Shown piece by piece: positions 33,505-45,003 of a stretch of DNA of 64,000 bases; within the stretch, counting starts at the first letter, position 1; each line of letters starts with the position of its first letter. Source of the stretch: Spirometra erinaceieuropaei (lineage: Eukaryota > Platyhelminthes > Cestoda > Diphyllobothriidea > Diphyllobothriidae); contig CACRXP010001144.1 in assembly GCA_902702965.1 (NCBI GenBank), positions 78,498-142,497 on the forward strand. The letters are read 5' to 3'. The position numbers and the translations under genes were made by a program. The notes beneath the pieces are model-generated. The model saw only the letters and a list, made by a program, of their open reading frames with translations. It made no database searches and had not been told where the DNA came from.

Positions 33505-36500
33505 CGTCAATGTATTTGAGGGGAATAGGCTTACGACTTTCAACTCCCTAATTGTACATAAAAAATCGAGAACATAGGCAAAATGTGAATAAATTACAGC
33601 ATTAAGTGAATGCAGACATTGATTCACATAGGTCACTGGCCTCATGGCTAAAAAGTCACATAGTGCGCTCGTTGCTGCAGCATATATCTTTCAACCCGAC
33701 ATTTAACTGTATCCACAGATTGAGACATGACAACCGTCTCGGGCAGATTATTCCACGGTTCCAGGACACGTTTAGGGAAGAAATATTTTCTCACATTCAA
33801 TCTACGCTGGGTCACACGTAGCTTGAAAGGATGTCCCCGGAGGTTAGTTGTAGCGGCGAGTTGCAATAAGTCGTCGCACCGAAGGGCGCAATCCAAGCCA
33901 CGCACGATACGGAAAGTTTGCATCAAGCCTCCGCGCAACGACCCATAACTCAGAGGACGGAGATTAAGGTTAGTTAAGCGGATCTCATATGGCAGTGCAC
34001 CTTGACCTCTTATGAATTTTGTTGCTCGCCCCTGCACCCTTTCGATAAGATTGTAATCCTGATGCATTCACGATCTCCAGGCCTGAATTGCATATTCGAG
34101 ATGGGGCCTTATAAACGTGCCGAAGACTTTGGTAAAGCAGTCTTCATCGAAAACTACGAATGCTCACTTGATGGCATATAGCATTGAGGTTGCGGCCTTG
34201 GCCGCCTTTCAACATTGTGTAGAAGGCTTTAGGCTGTCTGCATCCCAGACTGCGATATCCTTCTGCGTTTCTGCTTCTCGAAGTAGTATTCCGCTAAGAT
34301 GGTATTGCCGCGTACTAGGGCTCTGATTTCCGAGGCTCAGTATAGTACGTTTGTTCAAACTGAAGGACAAGAGCCATCTGCGAGACCACTCGTCCAATCG
34401 ACAAAGATTTTCTTGCAAGTTGATCACATCGGCAGCATTCTGGATGACTTTCAAGATTTTTCTGTCATCCGAAAACATGGCACTATCACAGTTCAACCCA
34501 TTTACGCAATCATTGATGAATAGGAGAAGGAGGGTTGGTCCGGGCACCGAGTCTTATGGGACTCCACTCTCTATGAATGTGCGCCATGATTGCTGTTGTT
34601 CTACGCAGACAATTTGGGAACGACCGACGAGGAAATTCTCGATCCATTTGAGCAGTTTGCCGCCGACGCCCATTATTCTCAACTTGTACAGGAGACGCTG
34701 GTGCGGAACACTGTCGAACGCCTTCCGGAAATAAATATAGGCGGCATGCACAATGTATTCGCATTGTATATAGCAAGTTCGTTACCCATGATCTTCCCCT
34801 ACGGAAACCATATTGTGCATTGTGGGTTTCCAAATAAGCCATCGAATCCTTTTTGATGATTTTGTCCATAACTTTGCGGCAAACTGATGTCAGACTGACG
34901 GGTCTGTAGTTTGTCGCAAGGCCACGACCTCGACTTTTGTAAATGAGTGTACTGTGGGCCGTCTTCAGGACTGTGGGAAGGATTCCAGCATCAAAGGATT
35001 TCTGCCACAGAAAGAATAGTGGTTAGGCCAGCTGTCGGGAAAGCTCAAAGAGCAGCTTTGCTGTGATCTCGTCCGGACCGGGAGATTTACGTCCCTTCAA
35101 GCTTTTTAGTTCTTCCAAAATTGCTTCTTCTCGAAACACAATATATTCAATAGTGGGATCTCCCATGTTCTCAGAACTAGATGGAAAAAAGTCTGCTTTT
35201 GTTGTGAAAACGGATTGGAAAAACTGAGAAAATGCTTAGCTTTATTTTTAATGTCCGATATCTTCAAACGGCCATAATTCCTCAGGATAGAAATGGCATT
35301 CCTGTTACGGCTGCCCTTTCGCAAATAACTATATGGCAATTTCGGATTTTAAACGGCTCTGTGGACTCGCGAAATCTCATCGCCTTTTGAAAATCTGGCT
35401 TTTCAGCTTATTTCATTGTACTTTATACACTGTAAACGCTGCACTGTCGTTGTTTCCGCAAAAACGTCTTGCACAGCCTTCCTTTCTTGTTGATCATTTT
35501 TGAGGTCTCGCGTTAGTCAATGAAGTCGATTGGATGTCCTAGACTTTGATAAGTGACAGTGGCTGTTCATTAGATGCAGCAACCGATACTTGAATAAATT
35601 CCAATCCTCATTAACGTCTCCGAAGAAGAAAACATCCCAGTCTGTTTGTGATGCCTTGGCTTTCATTTGGTAAAAGTCCCCTTTCCATATATTTGGCCTC
35701 GTATGGTCTTTTGCATACGGTTTAGAATATAGTTCGTAATCCCATAAAAGTACTGCGTGATCATTTCGATCAAGCGGAGGTATACAGTACACCTATTTTT
35801 ACTGTCAGGATCTTTGGTAAAGATGAGGACCAATCAATTAGCCTGTTTCCCTCCACGCACTCTAGTAGGAAACAGGACACATTGCCTGAGAAATGCTCCT
35901 AGGGCTGTTTTTAGTGGACGGTAATCGAAGGTATACTTCGAGCAATTCTCATGCATATCGCTCCACTGAATGTTGGGTGCATTAAAATTCCCCATAAGAA
36001 CAACGTCCGGTCGGCTGCCCATCTCTTTTTTACTTTCCAGTAAACCGTTATCTGGGTCGCGACCAGCCAGCGGGGCCCGTAACTAGGTACGGCTTCGAGG
36101 GACTGCGATCTCCGTGCCCTTATAGTCAGCCAAATTGCCTCTGTGTCGTCGGAAATCTTCTCGATCCTCTCAGACACTGTTAAGTTGCTCTTTACACACC
36201 TAACAACTCCACCCCGGCGGCCTATCTTGTCTTTCCTAAACAATTGGTATCCTGTAAATGCAACTTCGCAATCACTGACGTTCTGTGACAGCCACGTTTC
36301 TGTTATTGCTATAACATCGGGAGCCGTATCGGCTACCTGTATTCTCAGTTGTAAAACTTGGAAAACAGACTCTGAGTATTGGTATAAAATAATTTAAGCT
36401 TGCAATAGTCGACAGAGCTTCGTTGGATTTGTCTCAGATTTGACAATATTATGTTGCTGCCCGCATTATGATGACTGGCTGGTTCCAAAGCAACATCGAA

Positions 36501-37440
36501 TTCCTCTGTATCACTCGTCCCCTGAAAATAGCCAAGTTGGTCTCTCCAGCTGCAAGTCGCTAATTCGCGGCGTTGGAGACGTTTTGCTGGAGAATAGTCC
36601 GGCGGTAAAACTTTCTTGTGAGAGGTTCGGAGGCTGCTTTTCATAGACAGAAGTAAGCTATCCTCCTCTTTACTGCCCAAACAATTTTAAGTGCTCGTGG
36701 CCAAACAGTCCCCGATCGTTCGTTCACCTTGTTTCCGATCCTAAAGGCTGCCCAAATGGTTACGTTTCCATTCTTATTGTGCATTTTTTTCAGTAGGTGT
36801 TGAAATATATCAAGGTCAGCGGAAATTCTCTCCTTCAGGGTACGAGCATTCGACTCTGACAAGCCCTGCACCACAACGCAATACTAGCGATCAAGAGGTG
36901 ATTTTGTTCTGTTTCCGGCGACCTTGTCAGCTGAAGTTCTCAGGAGATCCACCGGAGTTGTCTGGGATTTTATACTCCTGTTGTGGGGCTTACCCATTCC
37001 ACCTTGATACGAGCTTATTTTCCCACTTCCAACTGAGAGTTCTACCGAACACACGGAATGGCTAAGAGAAGTTGATGGTTCGCTTCGTTTGTCTTTCATA
37101 GAAACAAGTGACTCCGTTGCTATTTTCCAGTCGTCATGGGTATCCGTGTCCTTGCACTGAGGTTTTCTACAAACTTTGTTCCTTGGCTGTCTTAAAGTTT
37201 TGTCCTTTGCCTTTGTCATGCTAACTGTAGCGCTGTTAACCGTGTTTTGCCCATCATCGTTTGCCTGCACGAGTGTCCTTAAAGCAGCCAGCTCGTTTCA
37301 GAGTTGTTGGATTCTCAGTAGAATATGAGAGCATCTAGTGCACGACTTGTCCTCGTAACTGATAGATTTTGCTGAAATTACGCTGTTAACGCGCTCTGTG
37401 GGCCCCTGGTAGCAACTATAAAGAGAGCGAGCGCTAATCC
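33505..37440 (-). mobile_element. Non-LTR retrotransposon C, long copy
   Basis: A minus-strand CR1/Jockey-group element in its full order, though broken by stops and frameshifts. ORF1 lies at about 37270-36640, preceded by a coiled-coil-like start with a C-X2-C pair. The endonuclease follows at about 36400-35500 (FYTNTQSLFSKF, GRRGGVV, VVLMGNFNAPNIQWSD). The reverse transcriptase is at about 35100-34200 (YIYFRKAFDSVPHQRLLYKL, LLLLFINDCVNGL, MFSDD), and a conserved C-terminal region (RPLSYGSLRGGLMQTFRIVRGL, PWNNLPETVVMS) ends near 33648. The active-site MFADD of the other copy is MFSDD here. The 3' end, at about 33505, carries CTGACTGA-type repeats matching the tail at 54467. Confidence 0.85.
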
Positions 37441-37482
37441 CGGGTGTCAAGGCCAACTAAGTTGACATTTCTTCATACATAG

Positions 37483-37508
37483 AATAGGATAGAATAGAAT
37501 AGAACATA
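37483..37508 (-). repeat. (TATTC)n tract
   Basis: Plus strand reads ATAGAATAGGATAGAATAGAATAG, i.e. (TATTC)n on the minus strand. A similar CCTATTCTATTCTA occurs at about 59618 (+). Short TATTC tails commonly mark 3' ends of retroposons, so both may be ends of small retroposon fragments. Confidence 0.5.
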
Positions 37509-37619
37509 GTGTCGGTCCTGTTCGTGGAACTACCAAAAAGGTGATCTGTGCCTCAGAACTTCATGTGCTGGTAAGTTTATATTCGTTTTCGAGATTATAA
37601 CTGTTACTTACAATGTTAG

Positions 37620-37700
37620 GGGGCGCTCACCGATCGTGCATACGGAACTCACTCGTTCCGTTGTGCCTTAAGGGCTCTCTCTCGAGCCCAACCAGCAGCC
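37620..37700 (+). repeat. Short structured repeat, copy 1
   Basis: CGCTCACCGAT...CACTCGTTC...TGTGCCTTANGGGCTCTCT recurs at about 63248-63322. Within this copy ACGGAAC/GTTCCGT and GGGCT/AGCCC form two hairpins. In the other copy the second pairing is partly kept (GGCT/AGCC) despite changed loop bases. Probably part of a retroposon; identity unknown. Confidence 0.6.
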
Positions 37701-37725
37701 GCACAGCGGCGCATGATATATAGGC

Positions 37726-37777
37726 CGAATAGCATTACCGACAAAGTCTCCCTTGTCTTTGTCGGTAATGCTATTCG
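37726..37777. repeat. Perfect 21-bp inverted repeat with 10-base loop
   Basis: CGAATAGCATTACCGACAAAG (37726-37746) is followed ten bases later by its exact reverse complement (37757-37777). The stem sits just after the short structured repeat. No associated gene is seen. Confidence 0.9.
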
Positions 37778-37999
37778 ACTGTTACTTACGACTGTATACG
37801 ATGGAGTATGGCAAATATTCAAAAAAAGGTTGGAAATACGTCTGTTTTTGAAAAAGTCGCTTCAGAGAAAAATGTGAACGGTATGAAATATATGCAGGAT
37901 CGACTCAGCCGTTCTGAATATATCGAAGGCACTTAATAACTCCTGATCTTATTGGGTGCCAAAGATTTGTTTTCCTAGGCCGATATCTGAGCGCGAATG

Positions 38000-38880
38000 G
38001 ACTCCTTAGCCCGTTAGATTTTGATGAAAAACAAATTTCGCTCAGAGATGGACTTCTGATAAATTTCCGCGCGAAGATAAATTTCGAGAGACGCAGAGCG
38101 TAATTTTGTACGTACAGTTTCAGCGGCAGCCTCAGTAGGTTGTCCAAGAGATTGACCGCGTCTGTTCCCCGGCCTAAGGCTTTCCTCGGGCAGACCGGAA
38201 GGAGCAGATTGAAGCGCGTCGACTGTTCTTAGCATCAAATTCCGTATGACACCTGCAAACTCCGGCGGTTCGAGATCGAGACCGATAACGGCTGGGCGAT
38301 CGACGGTAGGTGAGACGCTTGAGCTGGAGTTTCATAAAGGCCATCTCTTACAGCATGGCCGTTATCTGTCTCGCTTTCTGACCATTTTCTGCGGGCGGCA
38401 ATGAAGGGAGAGCTAAGCAACAGAGGATGACTGAAGCCGCTGCAAATCCATCATCCGTTCTGTGAGACATAGAAAACCGCTGAACCCGATGAAACGATGG
38501 TTTAATCTCCTGTAAGCAGACGCCCTAGAAAAATTTCCTTGGCGAGTTTCCCGTCAATTAATAAGTCTTTAAGGAAAGAACATATGCGACGGAGAAGTTT
38601 TGATGGCTTTCGGTCATCCAATGCCTCCTCCTTGATCAAATGGTCATAAGGTCGTCGGTCTGACACGGCATTATAGCGAGGAATTTTTGCCCTGGGCTTG
38701 GAGTAGGGGACATGTGTGGAGGATTAGAATTTGGGAGGTAACGCCAGCGAGGAGAACCTCCATAAGTTTGTTATATTTCGATAGATCTTTGCCGAATATC
38801 GCGGAATAAAACACGCATTCGATGCGGGTGAAATAAAGTTCAGGCGCATTTTGTCAGGATTCGAGTAAGGCAAAAAAGAA
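38000..38880 (-). pseudogene. Decayed Gypsy gag fragment
   Basis: Minus-strand translation yields ELYFTRIECVFYSAIF and KDLSKYNKLMEVLLAGVTSQ, then IKEEALDDRKPSKLLRRICS. This parallels the gag of the neighbouring Gypsy element (SEEDLGDRKPTQLLRRLEQ). It continues as SESETDNGHAVRDGLYET after stops and frameshifts. Sequence identity to the intact element is low, so this is a different, older Gypsy lineage. LTRs were not found. Confidence 0.6.
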
Positions 38881-39243
38881 TATCTTAAGAGATTGACTGA
38901 AAATCCGGTTGTTGATCGGAGTCACGATCAGCAGGACATAAAGCACACGGTAAAAGAAATGGGAGAGAACACAGGAGTCAATGGAAAAAGTGCCCAGAAA
39001 TTAAACAATATTCAGCGTACATCAATAGTGCAAACAAAGTGAAGTTAAGCTTGCGTGAACGCCGGATGCAATCGATATTGAGAACATCCTGTTTAAGACT
39101 AGTAGTCCATTTATCAGCGGGCGTTGTAGTATCATGCTGATGGCTCCGCGTGCGAGTTGCATAGGTCGCATAATTTGTCTAATGTAGCTGGCGACTGCGC
39201 CTAACGTTCGTTAACTGGCATTCGACTCTCACATGTGGCTCCT
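38881..39243. other. Spacer between gag remnant and A-family element
   Basis: No reading frame or repeat recognised. The 3' end of the minus-strand A copy begins at about 39244. Confidence 0.5.
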
Positions 39244-39525
39244 TGAATCTTAAGTCAGTTTGAAGTCAGTTAATTGAAGGAATGAGGCTTTCGCCCTTGA
39301 GCTCCCTATTCATATAGATAAACAGAAATAAAGTCATCAATTACATCAGCAAATGCCGAAAGTTAAAAAGTTAGCGGTAAGTGTGAGCCAGGCGCAAACT
39401 GCGCCGCTAAAACATTCATTATTATATGTACAGTGGTTTCTCAGCAAATGAGCATTTAGTCTACACTTAAAGGATTCGACGGATTCGGAAAGAAACATCG
39501 CATCAGGGAGTCCGTTCCATGCCCC

Positions 39526-39729
39526 TGTAAGAGACAAACCCACTAGTTGTGCACAGCGAGTAGGCTATCCGGGAAACGAAAATAGCAGTATCCCAACAGT
39601 TACAAACTAGTAAATAAGAACAAAGTCGTCAGCAGGTAAAAGTGCACGTGCGTGTTCTTTGTCTTATTCAAAGTTGTGTCAAAGCGTATTGTAACTGATT
39701 AAAACAAAACAGACTTAAATGTCACTACA
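39526..39729 (-). repeat. Gypsy 3' LTR
   Basis: 204 bases, TGTA...TACA at its ends. It is preceded, in element orientation, by a purine-rich tract (about 39730-39752). Confidence 0.92.
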
Positions 39730-39796
39730 ATACTCCCCCTCCTAGGAGAACAGAGTTCAAAAAAATTATTGTTAATAGAAGGAAAACGTGGGAGTG

Positions 39797-42700
39797 TTAT
39801 GCATATAGTACAAGTTGGTAACGGTCGGGAAAACGGACATGACGACCGCTGCGCGTAAGGGGAGGAGTCTGTGGGATAAAGGAAGACGCGGGGTTATTGG
39901 GCGTAAATGGAGTCTGGGAAATAGCAAGTGGCAATGTGCCAAGTGGAGGTTGTTCGGTTGGAGAAGTTGGAAGAGGCCCGGTATAAGCCGCCTTCAAGCG
40001 ATAGATTGAGACCACGTCGGTGCGGCCTCCACGGTCAATTGTAAAGTGCTTGTCCTTGCGCAATAGTACTCGAAATGGGCCGTCATAGGGCTGTTGTAGT
40101 GGCCGGCAAACGCTATCTACACAGACAAATACAAAAGAACATGTTTGTAAGTTCGGGTCGACGTACGACTTACTTGTTGAAGGACGTGGAGGAGTGGCTC
40201 GAAGATGAGTCATGGCTTGGCGCAATCTTTGCACATAATTGCTGGGATCCAAGTCGCCTGAGCTTTGAGAGTGCCCGAAAAAATCTCCGGGAATCCGTAG
40301 GGTAGTACCGTAGACAAGTTCGGCAGCGGAACACTCCAAGTCGGGCTTGAGTGCGGTGCGGATACCGAGCATGACCAAAGGCAGATGCTCGCTCCTATGG
40401 GAAGGGCTGTCATGAGCTCGGAGCGAGGCTTTGAGTTGCCGGTGGAAACGCTCGACTAAACCGTTGGATGAGGGGAGGTATGCTGTCGTGCGTATGCGAG
40501 AACATCCGAGGAGGTTGGTAAGGCTGTTAAAAAGTCTAGACTCGAATTGTTGACCTCGATCGGTGGTAATTGTTGAGGGGACGCCATAATGAGAGATCCA
40601 GTGTTCCAAAAAAGCATGAGCAACGGAATCTGCAGTTATGTTAGGTATGGGAGTTGCAATGGGCCAACGAGTAAATCGGCCAATCGCAGTAAGTAAGTAG
40701 TTGCAACCACGAGATGTTGGAAAGGGACCTACCAGATCGATATGGACATGTGAAAAACGTGCGTCGGGTGCGAGAAAAGTGCCAATGGGGGCTTTGTTGT
40801 GCCGTCCGACTTTGGCCTTCTGACAGGCCAAACATGAACGGGTCCACTGGCGTATATCAGTGTTCATGCTTGGCCAAACGAACCGCTCGCTGACGAGGCG
40901 CTGGGTAGTGCGGATGCCAGGGTGAGCTAGATTATGCAACGCGGCAAAAACATCTCGACTCATCTCGCTTGGCACTACGGGTCGGGAGGCACCGCGCGAT
41001 ACGTCACACAAGATTGTACCGGGAGTGGTGGAAAGAGGAATGGCTTCGAGTTGAAGACTAGTGTGTTGAAGGCTCTCACTGAAAGTCGGCTGATTTTGCA
41101 GTTCTGCCATGCGCTCCAAATCGATGGAAGCGCGGGTGATGGCATTAATGTCAGGCCGAGAAAGACAGTCAGCAACTTGATTATTAAGGCCTTTAAGAAA
41201 TCGTATGTCGGTGATATACTGAGAAATAAAATCGAGATGGCGGGCCTCGCGGGGTGAATACTTGTCAGAAGAAGTAGAGAGGACATAAGTAAGAGGCTTG
41301 TGGTCAGTATAAATACAAAAATCTCGGCCCTCAATATAATTACGAAAATGCTTAATGGCTAAATAAATTGCAAGAAGTTCTCTACCAAAAGTGCTATAGC
41401 GAGTTTGTGGAGGTGTCAATTTGGCAGAGTAGAAAGCCAAGGGCTGGGTGCCAGTGGGCGTCTGTTGATGAAGGGCAGCACCTATAGCGAAATTGGAGGC
41501 GTCGGCCAAATGGAAAGTGGGGCATCAGGTATAGGGTGAACAAGGACAGTTGTATCCGCAAGAGCCTTCCTCGCACGATTAAAAGCCCCTAGAGCTGTGT
41601 CAGGAAAAGAAAACTCACGGTTGTTCCCGCGTAAAAGGTTAGTAAGTGGTAGCATTAATTGAGCACAATGAGGGATGAAACGTCGATAGAAATTGACAAG
41701 GCTTATAAAACGGCGCAGTTGTTGAAAAGAAGTGGGAGTAGGGAAATCGCGAATAGCTGAAACTTTGGCATCTATGGGATGACAACCAGAAGCATCAACG
41801 CGATGTCCTAGGAAAAACAGCGACTGTGCGCCAAAAACGCATTTAGAAACATTAATGAAAACGCCAAATTAGCTCAATCGTTCAAAAATGAGACGCAAAT
41901 GTTGTAGGTGCTCGTGTTCACTGGAACTTGCTACCAGAACATCGTCGACGTAAACAAAAACGAAGGGTAGATCGCGGAGGGCTTCGTTGATGAAACGTTG
42001 AAAAGTTTGGGCGGAGTTGCGTAGCCCAAAAGGCATCCTGACAAACTCGAACAGACCGAACGGTGTTGTAATCGCCGTTTTGGGAATGTCTTCTGGAGCA
42101 ACGGGTATCTGATGGAAAGCTTTGACTAAGTCAATGTTGGAAAATATTGTCGCTCCAGCTAGGCTAGATGAAAAGTCGTGGAGATGGGGAAGTGGATACC
42201 TGTCAGGCACAGTGGAGGTGTTTAACCGTCGGTAATCCCCGCATGGGCGCCAATCAACGAGAGACTTTTTGCACACCACATGTAGAGATGCAGCCCATGG
42301 ACTAGTGGAAGGCCTAACTATGCCTAGCTCCATCATGTGGCTGAATTCAGCCTTGGCTATGGCTAACTTATCGGCGGCTAAACGACGGGGACGGCTAAAC
42401 ACGGGTGGTCCAGTAGTTGAAATATAATGTACAACAGAATGCTTGATAGGTTGGTTAAATTGTGAAGGTCGTGTGATAGATGGAAATTCCGAAAGTAAAC
42501 GATGATAGGGAGTATACGAAGGGATTGTTGAAATGCGTGGATAAGGTGATGAAAGGGTACGAGTGGAACAATTACAATGTAAAGAAGTCTTAGGATCAAA
42601 TAATTTATGGGACTTAATGTCAACGAGGAGACCGAAAAAGGATATAAAATCAGCGCCGAGAATGGCAGTATGGACATCAGCGATAATAAATAGCCAACGA

Positions 42701-42924
42701 AATGAACGTCTTAGACCCAAATCTAGTGTTAGGGATCGTTGACCAAAAGTTTTAATAGAAGTATTGTTAGCTGCTTTGAGGAAAAATGAAGAATTTGGTG
42801 ACTTACGGTCAGTCAAGGTGGGTGAGATTAGACTGATCTCCGCACCAGTATCCAGGAGAAAATTACGACAGGAAGTCCTGTCATAGATGTGGAGTAAGCA
42901 ACTGGGAGAGGATGTGCCGACCAC
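39797..42924 (-). pseudogene. pol: Gypsy pol (protease, RT, RNase H, integrase)
   Basis: Domain order is protease ([13 protein letters not shown] near 42850), reverse transcriptase ([25 protein letters not shown], active site [11 protein letters not shown] near 41940), RNase H (DASNFAIGAALHQ, YTDHKPLTY), HHCC zinc finger (CLACQKAK) and integrase core (HIDLVGPFP, TTDRGQQFES, LVERFHRQLK: D, D, E). An in-frame TAA at 41870 just after the RT active site, and a one-base loss near 41510 at the RT/RNase H boundary, split it into two frames (42924-41869 and 41509-39797). Confidence 0.9.
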
Positions 42925-43738
42925 GTTCGTCGCCCTTACTGGTCGGCAGGGGAGTTTTCCGACGCGGGTGTTTTATACTTGCACGGAGAGTGGCAGCGAT
43001 GGGCGTTAGAACCATAATTGTGATGATACCAACAGAAACCATCAACTGTAGGTTTGTTTGGAGTGGGAGATCTCGGGCGGAGAGAAATTGCAGGACTACG
43101 AGGGTTATAGACACGAGTGGCCCGGAGCTGGGAAACTTCGAGAGTAAGGGCATCCAGGCGTTTGACGACATCCTCGATTGTGGGGGCAGTTGTGCTTCGA
43201 CTAGCGACGTTAACCGTAACAGGAGGCTGATAGTACTCGAGTATACGGTCAGCAGTCTCCGCGAGCATCTGAACAGTCGATGAAGGAATGTTAGGCGCAA
43301 GGATGGCTTGCACAGCAGGAGGCAACCGTTGGAGGAAAAGTTGCTTGAACATGGTGGCATCCAGTTTTGTCCGTCTGCAAACTGCTCCAAACGCCTAAGA
43401 AGCTGCGTAGGCTTCCTGTCACCGAGGTCCTCCTCAGAAATTAAACGTTGGAGACGTTTTTGCGTTGAGAGGGAAATTCGGGAAATGAGAGCCTCCTTTA
43501 GGGCAGTATAAGGGGCTTCTGTGGGCGGGCAATCTATGATGTCGCGGAGGTCGGTGGCGATATCCATTGGGAGTGCTGCCACAACATAGTGAAATTTCGT
43601 ATCCTCTCGTGTGATCTGACGGAGGTCGAATCGTGACTCTACAGTGCGCAGCCATAACGCGATGTCACCGAGCCACACGGATGGCAGGTCAAAAATGTGA
43701 ATGCCGGCTATCGGCTGGCTGGTAGAAGCGCTGGACAT
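42881..43738 (-). pseudogene. gag: Gypsy gag, frameshifted
   Basis: Starts MSSASTSQPIAGIHIFDLPS and reads the flatworm Gypsy gag core (WLRTVESRFDLRQI..., SEEDLGDRKPTQLLRRLEQ). Near 43345 the frame changes: the capsid continues in another frame (FLQRLPPAVQAILA...) to the CHCC box CWYHHNYGSNAHRCHSPC near 42975. Gag overlaps the start of pol. Confidence 0.85.
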
Positions 43739-43970
43739 AATTAGCCGGGTTCGGTCGGAGGTCAGATAAATGGGGTAGAGGCCTGGCGCGTTGACGGTGA
43801 GATTGATGGGTAGCGCTCTTATTGGATGAAAGGGTGAGACAGTGTGAATAGCAAATAAGGGCTAGATGCATAATCTGATCGATAAAAATTAGAGTGAGGA
43901 TTAACCCGAATGGAAATAGTTAAGCACAGAGATTAAACAGAAGGAGCTATGAACGATACAGGGTCACCAG

Positions 43971-44175
43971 TGTAAGAGACAAACCCACTATTTGGGCACA
44001 GCGAGTAGGCTATCCAGGAAACGAAAATAGCAGTATCCCAACAGTTACAAACTAGTAAATAAGAACAAATTCGTCAGCAGGTAAATGTACACGTGCGTGT
44101 TCTTTGTATTATTCAAAGTTGTGTCAAAAGCGTATTGTAACTGATTAAAACAAAACAGACTTAAACGTCACTACA
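43971..44175 (-). repeat. Gypsy 5' LTR
   Basis: 205 bases, nearly identical to the 3' LTR. The next bases inward (minus strand) are C then TGGTGACCCTGTATCG, a primer-binding site complementary to a tRNA 3' end of ...GGGTCACCA. CsRn1 relatives are reported to use tRNA-Trp; the tRNA here is inferred only. Confidence 0.92.
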
Positions 44176-45003
44176 TCCCAATGACCTTGTGGGAAAAGGC
44201 GTTCCGTCGGACGTCCGAATGAGCCAGCTTCCTCTGCAGTTTGAATAGATGACCATGCAGACGGTCAGTCTCGGCCAATTCGAAGAATTCATCAAAGTCC
44301 AGGACACACTCACGGCCTCTGACAATACTGTAGGTTTGAATGAGATTGCCAGGCAGTTGCCTGTAATTTAGAGGAAACAGATTTAGTTCAGTCAGCCTGA
44401 TGTATACATTTTTTCACTTCATCTCGTTGATGACGAAATTCTAAGAAATGCGCTGGTGACGCATTTTCCCTGAATATTTTCCACCTTTTGCTTTTCTTCC
44501 GTAGCTACCAATTTAGGTCTCTAGTTAACCAAGCAGGTCGACTAGTTGTTTTTTGTACTTTAGGTGGACAACAGCGCCGAGTCAGATCGAGTTAAATCTT
44601 CTTAAAAGATCTCCAGTCGTCCGCCGGATCTCCCCTGAGCAAGTGGTCCCAATTCACGGACATCTATTCGTTCTTCATCGTGTTAAAATCTGCCCTCCAT
44701 ACATTAGGTTGGCCCTCTGTTCTCTTCTGGCGTTGAGAGAAGAGCGAATAATCCAATGGTAACGTAGTATGGTCACATTTCCCGAGAGGTGCATTGGCAT
44801 ACACTTCGTCGATATTAGAGAAGTCTTTAGTGAAAACTAGGTCTAGACAATTCGCCCTCTGATTCTCTCAAAATGTTGTTGGTACCTTTACATGTTGCGC
44901 CAGAGGGAGATCGAGTGTGAGGTCCAGTAGCTTATTGTTGAAAGAGGCTGGTCCACCGTTAACTGCCCTAGTTTCCCACTCTATTGCGGGTGCGTTGAAA
45001 TCG

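Larger units (their letters stand above)
39526..44175 (-). mobile_element. Gypsy LTR retrotransposon, CsRn1-like, both LTRs
   Basis: A 4650-bp element with 204/205-bp LTRs beginning TGTAGTGAC and ending GTCTCTTACA in its own orientation. It inserted into family A: flanks GCCCC and TCCCA fit a 4-bp duplication (CCCC/TCCC, one mismatch), and removing the element restores A sequence. A primer-binding site starts TGGTGACCC just inside the 5' LTR, and a purine tract (AGGAGGGGGAG) precedes the 3' LTR. The gag CHCC motif (C-X2-H-X9-C-X3-C) is the unusual type known from the CsRn1 clade of flatworms. One stop and two frameshifts disable it. By eye the LTRs differ at 8 positions plus one indel (about 4%), so it is not recent. 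Confidence 0.93.

Noticed and set aside
37620..37700. Hammerhead ribozyme, known from flatworm retroelements and satellites
   Set aside because: The required CUGAUGA and GAAA core boxes are not present in either copy of the repeat.
44553..44762. 69-codon open frame repeated exactly at 60695-60904 on the other strand
   Set aside because: Both are antisense to the A-family linker; the identity reflects the near-identical element copies, not a conserved protein.
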